A DNA stretch of 64,000 nucleotides from contig OY764162.1 of assembly GCA_963668185.1 (NCBI GenBank), positions 124,001-188,000 on the forward strand. Reading direction: 5' to 3'. The translations under genes and the position numbers were made by a program. Position 1 is the stretch's first letter. Each line of letters opens with the position of its first letter. The notes beneath the pieces are model-generated. The model was not told the origin of the DNA, searched no databases, and saw only the letters and a program-made list of their open reading frames with translations. Positions 8,330 through 17,220 of the stretch are shown one piece after another. This stretch comes from G963668185 sp963668185. GTDB taxonomy: Bacteria > Chloroflexota > Dehalococcoidia > Lucifugimonadales > G963668185.

Positions 8330-9340
8330 GTGTTCTACCTGCTCTACGGCGAGGATGAGTTCTCCAGGGAAGGCGCGCTCGCCGATCTCAAGAAGGAGGT
8401 CGGCCCTCCCGATATCCGGGACATCAACGTGGCCGAACTCGATGCGAGGGAGGCTACGCCTGAGCAGGTGACCGCGCTCTGCGCCACCGTGCCGTTCATG
8501 ACGCCGCGACGGCTCGTGGTGGTCAGGGGACTGCTGTCGCGTTTCGAGCGGCGCGGCGCGGCCGGCTCGAACGACGGCGGGCAGGCTTCCGGCGCTGCCG
8601 CTTGGAACGCGCTGTGGGAGTTCGCGCCCGAAATGCCGCCGACCACGGACCTGGCGCTTGTAGATGGCAGGCTTACGCCGTCGAACAGGATGCTCAGGAA
8701 GGCGCAGGCCGTCGCGACCGTCAGGACGTTCCCGCTTCTGCGGGGCGAACGGCTCAAGGGCTGGATCCGGAACTCGGCGGCAGGGAAGAACGCCGAGATC
8801 ACGCGCGACGCCGTGAACGGGCTGGCGGACCTCTCCGGCGGCAACCTGAGGGTGCTGGACGGCGAACTCGACAAGCTGGCGCTGTACGCTGAAGGACGAG
8901 CGATCACGCTGGAAGACGTCCAGTCGATGGTGTCCTTCAGCGGCGAGGCGAGCGTGTTCGTGGCCGTTGACGCCGTGGTCGAGGGCCGGCCGGACGTGGC
9001 GTTGCGCAGCCTCCGGCGGCTGATCGACGACGGCAACAGCCCGGCGTTCGTGCTGGCCATGATCGCGCGGCAGGTGCGGCTGCTGATACTCGCCAAGGAC
9101 ATGAGAACGCAGGGCGTGCCCGCCTCGGAACTGGGTGGCAGGCTGCGGCTGTCCGGCTACCCGCTCCGCAAGACGCTCGACCAGGAGACGATGTTCACGC
9201 CGGAGGGCCTGCGGGAGGCGCATGGCAAGCTCGTTGAGGCGGACCTGAGCGCGAAGACGGGCCGCTTCGACGAGGAGACGGCGCTGGAGTTGCTGGTCAC
9301 GGAACTGGCGACGACGGGGCCCCGTTCGGCGCGGAGGTAG
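8330..9340 (+). CDS. holA: DNA polymerase III delta subunit
   Basis: A 336-residue clamp-loader subunit, which opens the beta sliding clamp for loading at primed DNA. The N-terminus FYLLYGEDEFSREGALADLKK matches HolA. The family-typical RRLVVVRGL, the helical lid and the C-terminal collar region (LLVTELATTG) follow. Start is GTG 8330 with GAGG at 8315-8318. rpsT, a common neighbour of holA, is not found next to it. A family A repeat follows the stop. Confidence 0.9.
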   Translation: MFYLLYGEDEFSREGALADLKKEVGPPDIRDINVAELDAREATPEQVTALCATVPFMTPRRLVVVRGLLSRFERRGAAGSNDGGQASGAAAWNALWEFAPEMPPTTDLALVDGRLTPSNRMLRKAQAVATVRTFPLLRGERLKGWIRNSAAGKNAEITRDAVNGLADLSGGNLRVLDGELDKLALYAEGRAITLEDVQSMVSFSGEASVFVAVDAVVEGRPDVALRSLRRLIDDGNSPAFVLAMIARQVRLLILAKDMRTQGVPASELGGRLRLSGYPLRKTLDQETMFTPEGLREAHGKLVEADLSAKTGRFDEETALELLVTELATTGPRSARR

Positions 9341-9348
9341 CCGGGCGC

Positions 9349-9375
9349 GCCCTTCGACAGGCTCAGGGCGAACGG
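9349..9375 (-). repeat. Dispersed palindromic repeat, family A
   Basis: Reversed copy of family A between the convergent ends of holA and the FAD oxidoreductase at 9398-10957. Confidence 0.85.
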
Positions 9376-9397
9376 GGTTGGCCGGGCCGCGCCCTGA

Positions 9398-10957
9398 TCA
9401 GACTGTGGCGGCGCTGCCGAGGTCGCGCAGGATTGCCATTGCGGCGTTGTGGCCGGGGGCGCCGGACACGCCGCCCATTGGGTGCGTGCCGGAACCGCAC
9501 ATGTACAGGTTCCGGATCTCCGTCCTGTACGGGTGGCGCTGCGAGAGTAGCTGGTTCGGCGCCATGTCCAAGTGGAAGATGTTGCCGTCCGTCATGCCCA
9601 CCCTCGTGTCTATGTCCACGGGGGTCTGTACCGACCACTCGATCAGGCTGTCGCGGAAGTTGGGCGCGTATGCCGTGATCACGTCGATGATCTGCTCGCC
9701 GACGCTGTCCCTGATGTCGCTCCAGTCTCCTTCGGCGAGATCTGGCGACTCGTACAGCACCCAGTTGGACATCACGTGACCCGCGCCACTGCGGACCAGG
9801 CCCGGCTCTGCCACGGAGGTAAGCTGGATTTCCATTATCGGGCAGGTCGTCGGCTTGCGGGCCTCGCAGTCGTTCCAGCTTTGCTGGTGGTACGCGAGCG
9901 ACTCGTTGATGGTGATCGTCACTATCTGGGACCGGTCGTAACCGTCGCCGAGGTACCGCGACATGTCGGGGACCTCGGTCATGGCGGCCAGGAACTTCAC
10001 GCATCCGGCCCTCGTCTTCCACCCGTTCGCCCGCCTGACCATGTCGTCCGAAAGCTCCGCTCCGTCCAGCATCGTCGAGTACGTGCGCTTCGGGTCGGCG
10101 TTGGAGATCACAGTGCGCGCCGTGATCGTCTCGCCGTTCGCCAGCCGCACGCCGGTTGCCAGGCCGCCCTCCACCATGACCTGCGACACCGGCGCGCGCG
10201 TCCTGATGTCCACGCCGAGGCTGCGCGCCGAACTTTCGAGCGCGCCGGCGATGTTGCCCATGCTCATGCGCGGAATACCCTTGTCAGCCGGGCGGGAGAT
10301 CGACATGCCCGCCCGCTCTATGGCCGGGCCCAACATGCTGCCGGGCGCGCTGGGGTCCAGCTCCATGATGTCCATGACGTACCCCTGGACGCGCTCATCC
10401 TCGAAGGCGTCCGTAACGGCGTCCGCGAAGCTCCACGTCAGGAGTTTCTCTAAAACCTCCTCCTGGCGGGTGCCGCGAACGTCGCTCATCAGGTCTGCGA
10501 TCGTCGGCGGATCGGAGAGGAAGTACGGAGCGAATATCCCTGCGGCGTCTTCCCAGAAGGAACGCCACTGGAAGTAGCTCCGCGAGTCGTGCTCGGAGAA
10601 CCCGGCGATCTGGTTCGCCAGGTCGAAGTCGCTGTCGATGCCGGGGCCGCCCAGGTATGTGCCGTCGAGGAACGGGTGGATGCCCCGGAATCCGCCCGTG
10701 GGCCTTCTGATGATCTCGAAGCCGTGGTCTCTGAGCTTGAGATCGTCCACCACCTTGCCCTGCATGATGTAGCTGATGTACGAGCACATGGGGCCGAGGA
10801 ACCCCGGCGCGAACTCGTCGGTCGTGACGGCGCCGCCCAGCTTGTCCAGGCGTTCCAGGACGAGCACCGAAAGCCCCGCCTGCGCGAGGTACCCTGCGGT
10901 CACGAGGCCGTTGTGCCCGGCCCCGATCACTATCGCGTCGTAGTTGTCATTGGTCAT
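9398..10957 (-). CDS. FAD-dependent oxidoreductase, phytoene dehydrogenase-like, copy 2
   Basis: A 519-residue flavoprotein with the Rossmann dinucleotide motif GAGHNG at residues 12-17 and a C-terminal FAD contact (LYMCGSGTHPMGGVSGAPGHNAA). Fold and motifs place it in the CrtI/PYROXD2-like NAD(P)/FAD oxidoreductases; the substrate is unknown. The start at 10957 (MTNDNYDAIVIGAGHNG) is preferred over the upstream in-frame ATG at 10993 because the neighbour begins in the same way. It is 36 nt downstream of a close paralogue of the same length, so the pair is a tandem duplication and probably one operon. Confidence 0.88.
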   Translation of the reverse strand: MTNDNYDAIVIGAGHNGLVTAGYLAQAGLSVLVLERLDKLGGAVTTDEFAPGFLGPMCSYISYIMQGKVVDDLKLRDHGFEIIRRPTGGFRGIHPFLDGTYLGGPGIDSDFDLANQIAGFSEHDSRSYFQWRSFWEDAAGIFAPYFLSDPPTIADLMSDVRGTRQEEVLEKLLTWSFADAVTDAFEDERVQGYVMDIMELDPSAPGSMLGPAIERAGMSISRPADKGIPRMSMGNIAGALESSARSLGVDIRTRAPVSQVMVEGGLATGVRLANGETITARTVISNADPKRTYSTMLDGAELSDDMVRRANGWKTRAGCVKFLAAMTEVPDMSRYLGDGYDRSQIVTITINESLAYHQQSWNDCEARKPTTCPIMEIQLTSVAEPGLVRSGAGHVMSNWVLYESPDLAEGDWSDIRDSVGEQIIDVITAYAPNFRDSLIEWSVQTPVDIDTRVGMTDGNIFHLDMAPNQLLSQRHPYRTEIRNLYMCGSGTHPMGGVSGAPGHNAAMAILRDLGSAATV

Positions 10958-10992
10958 GTTGTGTGGTTCCGTTTCGTTCGAATTGCGACGCA

Positions 10993-12552
10993 TCAGACCG
11001 GGGCGGCCCTTCCCAGGTCACGCAGGATGGACATGGCCGCGTTGTGTCCGGGCGCGCCCGTCACACAGCCCATCGGGTGCGTGCCGGAGCCGCACATGTA
11101 AAGGTTCTGGACTTCGGTCCTGTACGGGTGGCGCTGCGACAGTAGCTGGTTGGGCACCATGTCAAGGTGGAAGATGCTGCCGTCGGTCATGCCGACGCGG
11201 GTGTCGATGTCCACGGGCGTCTGCACGGTCCACTCGATCAGGCTGTCGCGGAAGTTGGGCGCGTACTGCGTGATAACGTCGATGATCTGCTCGCCCACCT
11301 CGTCCCTGACGTCGCTCCAGTCACCATCGGCAAGGTCCGGCGACTCGTACGTGACCCAGTTGGACATCACGTGCCCGGCTCCGCTGCGCACGAGGCCGGG
11401 CTCGGCCAGCGTCGAAAGCTGGATGCCCATGATCGGGCAGGAGGTCGGCTTGCGGGCCTCGCAGTCGTCCCAACTACGCTGGTGGTAAGAGACCGACTCG
11501 TCGATGTGGATATTCATGATCGCGCTGGGGTCGTAGCCGTCCCCAAGGTAGCGCGAGAGGTCCGGGAGCTCCGTCATCGCGGCCAGGAACTTGATGCACC
11601 CGGCCCTGGTCTTCCAGCCGTTCGCCCGCCGTACCGTGTCCTCCGAGAGCTCGGCGCCCTCCAGCATCGTGCCGTACGTGCGCTTCGGGTCGGCGTTGGA
11701 GATCACCGTGCGCGCCGTGATCGTCTCGCCGTTCGCCAGCCGAACGCCGGTCGCCAGGCCGCCCTCGACCATGACCTGCGACACCGGCGCGCGCGTCCTG
11801 ATGTCCACGCCGAGGCTGCGGACCGAGCTTTCCAGCGCGTCGGTGATGTTGCCCATGCTCATGCGGGGCACGCCCTTGTCTTCCGGGCGGGACGCGGCCA
11901 CGCCGGCGCGCTCGATGGCCGGGCCGAGCATGCTCCCCGGCGCGCTCGGGTCCATCTCGATGATGCCCATGAAGTGCGCCTGCACTCGCTCGTCCTCGAA
12001 AGTTGCTGTTAGCGCGTCCACATAGCTCCAGGTGAGGAGCTTTTCGAGGACCTCCTCCTGGCGCGTGCCTCGAACGTCGCTCATGAGGTCGGCGATCGTC
12101 GGGGGATCGGAGAGGAAGTAGGGCGCCATGATTCCGGCGGCATCGTCCCAGAAGGCCCGCCACTGGAAGTAGCTTCGCGAGTCCTTCTCGGAGAATTGCG
12201 CGATCTGGTTCGCTACGTCGAACTCGCTCTCGATGCCGGGGCCGCCGAAGTACGTCCCGTCGAGGAAGGGATGGATGCCCTGCAGACCGCCCACCGGCTG
12301 CTTGATAAGCTCGAAGCCGTGGCCCTTGAGATCGAGGTCGTCCACCACCTTGCCCTGGAGCATGTAGGCCACGTACGAGCACATCGGGCCGAGGAACCCC
12401 GGCGCGAACTCGTCCGTCGTGACCGCGCCGCCGAGCTTGTCCAGCCGCTCCAGCACGAGCACCGACAGCCCCTCCCGCGCGAGGTACCCGGCCGTCACAA
12501 GGCCGTTGTGCCCCGCCCCAATCACGATGGCGTCGTAGTTATCATTGCTCAT
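10993..12552 (-). CDS. FAD-dependent oxidoreductase, phytoene dehydrogenase-like, copy 1
   Basis: Paralogue of the downstream gene with the same length (519 residues) and long stretches identical to it, for example SDPPTIADLMSDVRGTR and APVSQVMVEGGLATGVRLA. GAGHNG lies at residues 12-17. Differences are scattered, so both copies appear to be under selection. Start is ATG 12552 (MSNDNYDAIV), not the upstream ATG at 12603. Expansion of such flavoenzymes is known in SAR202 Chloroflexota, where oxidation of recalcitrant organic matter has been proposed; the substrate here is unknown. Confidence 0.88.
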   Translation of the reverse strand: MSNDNYDAIVIGAGHNGLVTAGYLAREGLSVLVLERLDKLGGAVTTDEFAPGFLGPMCSYVAYMLQGKVVDDLDLKGHGFELIKQPVGGLQGIHPFLDGTYFGGPGIESEFDVANQIAQFSEKDSRSYFQWRAFWDDAAGIMAPYFLSDPPTIADLMSDVRGTRQEEVLEKLLTWSYVDALTATFEDERVQAHFMGIIEMDPSAPGSMLGPAIERAGVAASRPEDKGVPRMSMGNITDALESSVRSLGVDIRTRAPVSQVMVEGGLATGVRLANGETITARTVISNADPKRTYGTMLEGAELSEDTVRRANGWKTRAGCIKFLAAMTELPDLSRYLGDGYDPSAIMNIHIDESVSYHQRSWDDCEARKPTSCPIMGIQLSTLAEPGLVRSGAGHVMSNWVTYESPDLADGDWSDVRDEVGEQIIDVITQYAPNFRDSLIEWTVQTPVDIDTRVGMTDGSIFHLDMVPNQLLSQRHPYRTEVQNLYMCGSGTHPMGCVTGAPGHNAAMSILRDLGRAAPV

Positions 12553-12627
12553 GGGCGTAAGATTCCTGCCGGATGTACGCGATCCCCGATCAACGGGCCG
12601 CACTCGATGACTGCCCCGCCGGCCCCG

Positions 12628-13212
12628 TTAGCAATTGTCGAAGCGGGTGGTGACGAACTCCTTGATCTTGCCGGTGTGCAGGTCGAATGCGCTGCGCTGC
12701 AAGCCGCGCAGGTCGTTGCCGTACACGTGGATCTCCACCGTGGGCACGTCCGTGAGGTTGTCCATCTGGTGGATTTCGTCCACCTCCGGCACCAGTAGCG
12801 AGATCTCGCCCGGCTTGGACACTATCACCCGGTCCTTCTCCAGCACCGCGTAGTCCTCCCGGTCCCTGTCATCTACTCGGCGGAACCGCGTCTCGGTGAT
12901 GGCGTTGCCCATCACGCCGATCATGCCCCACGTCCTGTGGTCGTGCGGCCCGGTGTGGTCGCCCGGCCCCCACACGACGGCGCTCACGAGCAGGCCGTTG
13001 TCCTCGCCGTAATGGAGCAGGTAGGAGCCGTGGTTCCTGCCACGGCGCTGCATCGAGGGCAGCCGGTACTCCTCCGGGATGGCCTCCGGATTGTTGATCA
13101 GCCGCTCCAGGTAGGCCGATCCCTTGTCGAACAGCCTCTCCTGGTCCGGCTGCGAGTCGATCAACTCCGACATGTCGCCAACGAAGTCTTCCAGCGCGTA
13201 CTTAGTCGTCAT
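12628..13212 (-). CDS. Cysteine dioxygenase-like cupin
   Basis: A 194-residue cupin. Cupin motif 1 reads GPGDHTGPHDHRTWG, supplying the HxH iron ligands, with the downstream ETRFRR strand typical of the cysteine/3-mercaptopropionate dioxygenase family. A later His in DEIHQMDN or VEIHVYG would complete the ligand set. The expected reaction is O2-dependent oxidation of a thiol to a sulfinate; the exact thiol is not predictable. Its start overlaps the Uma2 gene end by 11 nt, and the flavoenzyme pair lies downstream. Confidence 0.8.
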   Translation of the reverse strand: MTTKYALEDFVGDMSELIDSQPDQERLFDKGSAYLERLINNPEAIPEEYRLPSMQRRGRNHGSYLLHYGEDNGLLVSAVVWGPGDHTGPHDHRTWGMIGVMGNAITETRFRRVDDRDREDYAVLEKDRVIVSKPGEISLLVPEVDEIHQMDNLTDVPTVEIHVYGNDLRGLQRSAFDLHTGKIKEFVTTRFDNC

Positions 13213-14056
13213 GGTCTAACTCCTTCATTTGCCTTTTCAGGCGTTCCAGTTCTGCTTCTGCGGCAATGCGCGCGTCGCGCTCCTGCGCGGCGCGGCTCTC
13301 GGCGGCGATGCGTGCGTCGCGCTCGACGGCGACGATGCGCTCTGCGGCAATGCGTTCGGCTTGCTCCTGTGTGGCCTGGCTCTCGGCGGCGGCGCGGGCG
13401 TCCCAGACCTCGCTGAAGTCCTCCACGTACGCGCCTTTCCGAGAGTCGTAGAACCTGGGCCGGCCCTCGTCCCATGCCAGGCTCAAGTCCAGCACGGGGC
13501 TGTACCCCTTCAGTACGCCGTCCGGCTCCGTGGTCAGTTCGACCGGACGGTACTCCCCGCCCGACAGCAGGTCCCCGGCGAGCGGCTCTCCGTGGTAATC
13601 GCCGCCGGTCGGGTCGAAGCGCCAGTACTCGGGCACGCCCACCGTGGCGTATATGTCGCGCTTCCGGGTGACGTCTATCCGTCCAGTGCTCACCGACGCC
13701 ACTTCCAGCGCCCAGTCCGGCGGCTTGCCCACCTCCCACGGCAGGTAAATCCGGCGCTCCAGGATCGCGTCAACGTCCACGTCGAGCGCGAGGTAGAAGT
13801 CCGGGGACACTCGAACGTTCAGGTTCGAGGGATCGTAGGAGATGATCGTGTCCCAGCTCATGAACACGCCGGGCCGGCGTCCGAACTCCGCGAGCCCGTT
13901 CCAGATGAGCTGCATGACGTCGAACTGCGGGCCTCGTTGCTCCATTGCCTCCGGCTTCTCTACCGGCTCGCTGGGATCGAAGTCCAGAGCGTCGTAGTCA
14001 ATCTCGCCCTGCCTGCGGTAGGGAAGTATCTTCCTCTTGGTTGCGGCTGTGGTCAT
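13202..14056 (-). CDS. Uma2-family (DUF820) nuclease-fold protein
   Basis: A 284-residue protein with a Uma2/DUF820 PD-(D/E)xK-type core. Key segments are VRVSPDFYLALDV, then PDWALEVASVSTGRIDVTRKRDIYATVGVPEYWRFDP. The last 80 residues form an Ala/Glu/Arg-rich coiled coil with an imperfect repeat of ERDARIAAESRAAQ. Uma2 proteins are abundant in cyanobacteria and Chloroflexota; their role is poorly known and endonuclease activity is presumed from fold. It is divergent from the aminotransferase gene across a 144-base gap. Confidence 0.85.
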   Translation of the reverse strand: MTTAATKRKILPYRRQGEIDYDALDFDPSEPVEKPEAMEQRGPQFDVMQLIWNGLAEFGRRPGVFMSWDTIISYDPSNLNVRVSPDFYLALDVDVDAILERRIYLPWEVGKPPDWALEVASVSTGRIDVTRKRDIYATVGVPEYWRFDPTGGDYHGEPLAGDLLSGGEYRPVELTTEPDGVLKGYSPVLDLSLAWDEGRPRFYDSRKGAYVEDFSEVWDARAAAESQATQEQAERIAAERIVAVERDARIAAESRAAQERDARIAAEAELERLKRQMKELDHDD

Positions 14057-14200
14057 GGCAATCGGCCCCAGCGCGAAGCGCTTGACTCAAGGCGAGTATA
14101 TCACGCGGGGCCGGTACGGGCCGCGCTTTGAACGGGTACGGCGTGGTTGATAGACTACGCTGCCGGGTTGTCGTCGGCATCATTCAAAGGAGCGGCCCTC

Positions 14201-15109
14201 ATGGAGTACCAGATCTGGCTGAATGGCGAGTACGTGGCCAGGAGCGAGGCGAAGATCGGCATGATGGACCGGGGGTTCCGCCTCGGAGACGTGGTGTTCG
14301 ACACGTCCAGAACGTTCAACGGTCGGATCTACCGTCTGAACGACCACATCGACAGGCTGTACAGATCGCTGAAGTACCTTCGGATCGACCCGGGGATGAC
14401 GAAGGCCGAAATGGCGTCCGTCACGCAGCAGGTGGTCGAGCGCAACGAGCCGGCGCGCCATCAGGGCGACGACTACATGGTCACGCAGATCGTCACCAGG
14501 GGCGCGTTCCGGTCCGGCGCGGAAGAGATGTCGCCGACGGTCTCGGTGTGGATCGATCCGATCGACTTCAAGACGTACTCGCGGCTGTACCGCGAGGGCG
14601 CACACGTCGTGATCCCGAAGGCGCGCGCCTACTCGCCTATGCAGGTGGACCCGAAGATCAAGCACTTCAACCGGCTCAACTTCGTGCTTGCCGAACTGGA
14701 GGTGAAGGACATCGATCCCGACGCCTTCCCCCTGCTGCTGGACATGGACGGCAACGTGAGCGAAAGCTCCGGCGCGAACTTCTGCATCGTTTCGGACGGG
14801 GCGCTGATAACCCCCGGCGACGACGCCACCCTCCAGGGCGTATCGCAGGCCACCCTGCTGGAGTTGGCCGAGCAGTTGGAAATCCCCACGTCCGTGGAGC
14901 GCATCCAGCCGTACGACGTGTACAACGCCGACGAGGCGCTGCTGTGCACGACTCCGTACTGCCTGCTGCCGGTGGGCCGCGCCGACAACCGCGAGATCGG
15001 CGACGAAGTGCCGGGCCCGGTCACGCAACGACTGCTGGCGGCCTGGAGCGAGATCGTGGGCCTCGACATAGTGGACCAGGCCGACAGCATGGCGGCCGCC
15101 CCAGCATAA
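14201..15109 (+). CDS. Class IV PLP-dependent aminotransferase
   Basis: A 302-residue protein of the branched-chain / D-amino acid aminotransferase fold. The N-terminus reads IWLNGEYVARSEAKIGMMDRGFRLGDVVFDT. The PLP lysine is expected within PKIKHFNRLNFVLAELE, and the cofactor phosphate site is near GVSQATLLELAE. Start ATG 14201 is set by AAAGGAG at 14187; an in-frame ATG at 14147 lacks a site. It could be IlvE-like, a D-amino acid aminotransferase or an aminodeoxychorismate lyase. It sits 5 nt before hyuA, which hints at amino acid or hydantoin turnover. Confidence 0.85.
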   Translation: MEYQIWLNGEYVARSEAKIGMMDRGFRLGDVVFDTSRTFNGRIYRLNDHIDRLYRSLKYLRIDPGMTKAEMASVTQQVVERNEPARHQGDDYMVTQIVTRGAFRSGAEEMSPTVSVWIDPIDFKTYSRLYREGAHVVIPKARAYSPMQVDPKIKHFNRLNFVLAELEVKDIDPDAFPLLLDMDGNVSESSGANFCIVSDGALITPGDDATLQGVSQATLLELAEQLEIPTSVERIQPYDVYNADEALLCTTPYCLLPVGRADNREIGDEVPGPVTQRLLAAWSEIVGLDIVDQADSMAAAPA

Positions 15110-15114
15110 CCGCA

Positions 15115-17220
15115 GTGTCCACCAGCCCATCCCACGCGCTCAGCATAGACATCGGCGGCACGTTCACCGACTTCTCGCTGCTCGACCTGTCCACCGGCGA
15201 GGTGAGCGTCCACAAGGTGCTGACCAACCCGGACGCGCCGCAGCAGGCGCTGATGGAGGGTGCGGCTGAGGCGCTGGAGGCCGCGGGCGCGTCGTTCGAC
15301 GCGCTGTCGGTCATCGTGCACAGCACCACGCTCACCACCAACTCGATCATCCAGCGTCGCGGCGCTAAGACCGCGCTGATCACCACGGCGGGATTCCGCG
15401 ACATCCTCGAAATGGGCCGGGAGCAGATGTACGACATGTACGACCTGCACGCCCGCATGCCGGAGCCGCTTGTCCCGCGCCGCCTCAGGCGCGGCGTGAA
15501 CGAGCGCGTCACCCGCGACGGCGACGTCATCCGCCCGCTGGACGAGGACGAGGCCATGGCCGTGGTGGACGGCCTCATGGCGGAAGGCGTGACCGCGCTC
15601 GCCGTGTCCTTCATCCACGCATACAAGAGCGCCGGCCACGAGCGCAGGCTTCAGGCGCTGGCCGCCGGGCGCCACCCTGACCTGGCCATCTCCGTGTCGT
15701 CCGAGGTCGCGCCGGTCATCAACGAGTACGAGCGCACGTCCACCACCGTCGCGGACGCGTACATGAAGCCCGCCGTGTCGCGGTACCTCCGGGGCGTCGA
15801 ATCCGGCCTCGCGGAGCAGGGCTACGGCGGCAGGCTGCTCGTCATGCTGTCGGAGGGCGGCGTCATGGACAGCGGCTGGGCGCGCCGCCACCCCGTGCGG
15901 CTGCTGGAGTCCGGCCCGGCGGCGGGCGCGCTTGCCGCCTGCTTCTACGGCAAGCTGCTTGGCAAGCTGGACCTCGTCTCGCTCGACATGGGCGGCACCA
16001 CCGCCAAGACGTGCGTCATAGAGAACGGCAGGGCGGCGGTCACAAACTTCATGGAAGTGGACCGCGTGCAGCGGTTCAGGAAGGGCAGCGGCCTGCCGAT
16101 CATCGCGCCCGTGCTGGACCTGATAGAGATAGGCGCGGGCGGCGGCAGCATCGCGTGGATAGACAACCTCGGCCTGCTGAAGGTCGGGCCGGACAGCGCT
16201 GGCGCCGATCCGGGCCCCGCGTGCTACGCGCTCGGCGGCGAGCAGCCCACGGTGACGGACGCGGACCTGCTGCTCGGTTACCTGGATCCCGACTACTTCC
16301 TCGGCGGGCGGATGCGCCTGGACCCGGACGCCGCGCGCAACGCCGTCGCCGATCTGGCCGCCCGCGCCGGCCTGTCGGCGGTCGATGCCGCGTGGGGCGT
16401 CAACCGCGTCGTGGCAGAGAACATGGCCGCGGCCGCGCGCATCCACATCATCGAGAGGAACAAGGACCCGCGCAACTACGCGCTCATGGCCTTCGGCGGC
16501 GCGGGGCCGGTGCACGCCTGCGAGGTCGCCCGCAGGCTGGGCGTGCGCGAGGTGATCGCGCCGCTCGGCGCGGGCGTGACCTCCGCCGTCGGATGCCTCA
16601 CCGTCCCGCTCTCGTTCGAGGGCGTGCGCTCGCTCCCGGGCCTGCTTTCGGAGGCCGACTGGGGGACGGTCAACGCGGTGTACGCGGAGATGGAGGAGCA
16701 GGGCCGGGCCATGCTCGCCGCCGCGGGCGTCTCCGCCGCCGACGTGGAGCTGACGCGCACCGCCGACCTGCGCCTTACCGGCCAGATACACGAGGTGCAG
16801 ACGCCGGTGCCGGACGGCGCTCTCGGCACTGCTTCGACCGGCAGGATCGCGGCGGACTTCGGAGAAGTTTACCGCGAGCTGTACGGACGCCGCAGCCTGG
16901 ACATCCCTATCGAGGTGCAGAACTGGCGTCTGCAGGCGAAGGGGCCGGAGCCTTCGGTGAATCTGCGCCGCCGCCACGAATCGCCGGGCGCGGACGCGGC
17001 GGACGCTCTGCGCGGCAGCCGGAGCGCGTACTTCGAGGCGGCGAACGGCTACGTAGCCTGCCCTGTGTACGACCGCTACCTGCTGGAGCCCGGCGCCGCG
17101 ATAGACGGCCCGGCGATCGTCGAGGAGCGCGAGTCCACCGCCGTCCTCGGCCCTGGCGACACAGGCCGCATAGACGAGTGGCTGAACCTGACAATAGAAG
17201 TAGGAGCCATACATGGATGA
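15115..17220 (+). CDS. hyuA: Hydantoinase/oxoprolinase subunit A (HyuA)
   Basis: About 701 residues, normal for the family. The ATP-binding N-terminus reads SIDIGGTFTDFSLLD; a second actin-like motif SLDMGGTTAKT lies mid-protein, with GAGGGSIAW, ADPGPACYALGG and AFGGAGPVHACEVAR following. HyuA works with HyuB in ATP-dependent opening of 5-oxoproline, hydantoin or related rings; acetone carboxylases are related. I chose GTG 15115, just before the conserved region. The frame is open far upstream because of high GC, but that part lies over the aminotransferase in another frame. It overlaps hyuB by 8 nt. Confidence 0.92.
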   Translation: MSTSPSHALSIDIGGTFTDFSLLDLSTGEVSVHKVLTNPDAPQQALMEGAAEALEAAGASFDALSVIVHSTTLTTNSIIQRRGAKTALITTAGFRDILEMGREQMYDMYDLHARMPEPLVPRRLRRGVNERVTRDGDVIRPLDEDEAMAVVDGLMAEGVTALAVSFIHAYKSAGHERRLQALAAGRHPDLAISVSSEVAPVINEYERTSTTVADAYMKPAVSRYLRGVESGLAEQGYGGRLLVMLSEGGVMDSGWARRHPVRLLESGPAAGALAACFYGKLLGKLDLVSLDMGGTTAKTCVIENGRAAVTNFMEVDRVQRFRKGSGLPIIAPVLDLIEIGAGGGSIAWIDNLGLLKVGPDSAGADPGPACYALGGEQPTVTDADLLLGYLDPDYFLGGRMRLDPDAARNAVADLAARAGLSAVDAAWGVNRVVAENMAAAARIHIIERNKDPRNYALMAFGGAGPVHACEVARRLGVREVIAPLGAGVTSAVGCLTVPLSFEGVRSLPGLLSEADWGTVNAVYAEMEEQGRAMLAAAGVSAADVELTRTADLRLTGQIHEVQTPVPDGALGTASTGRIAADFGEVYRELYGRRSLDIPIEVQNWRLQAKGPEPSVNLRRRHESPGADAADALRGSRSAYFEAANGYVACPVYDRYLLEPGAAIDGPAIVEERESTAVLGPGDTGRIDEWLNLTIEVGAIHG

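Noticed and set aside
14128..15114. Upstream in-frame extension of hyuA by about 330 codons
   Set aside because: It overlaps the aminotransferase in another frame and has no domain; the conserved HyuA region starts right after GTG 15115.
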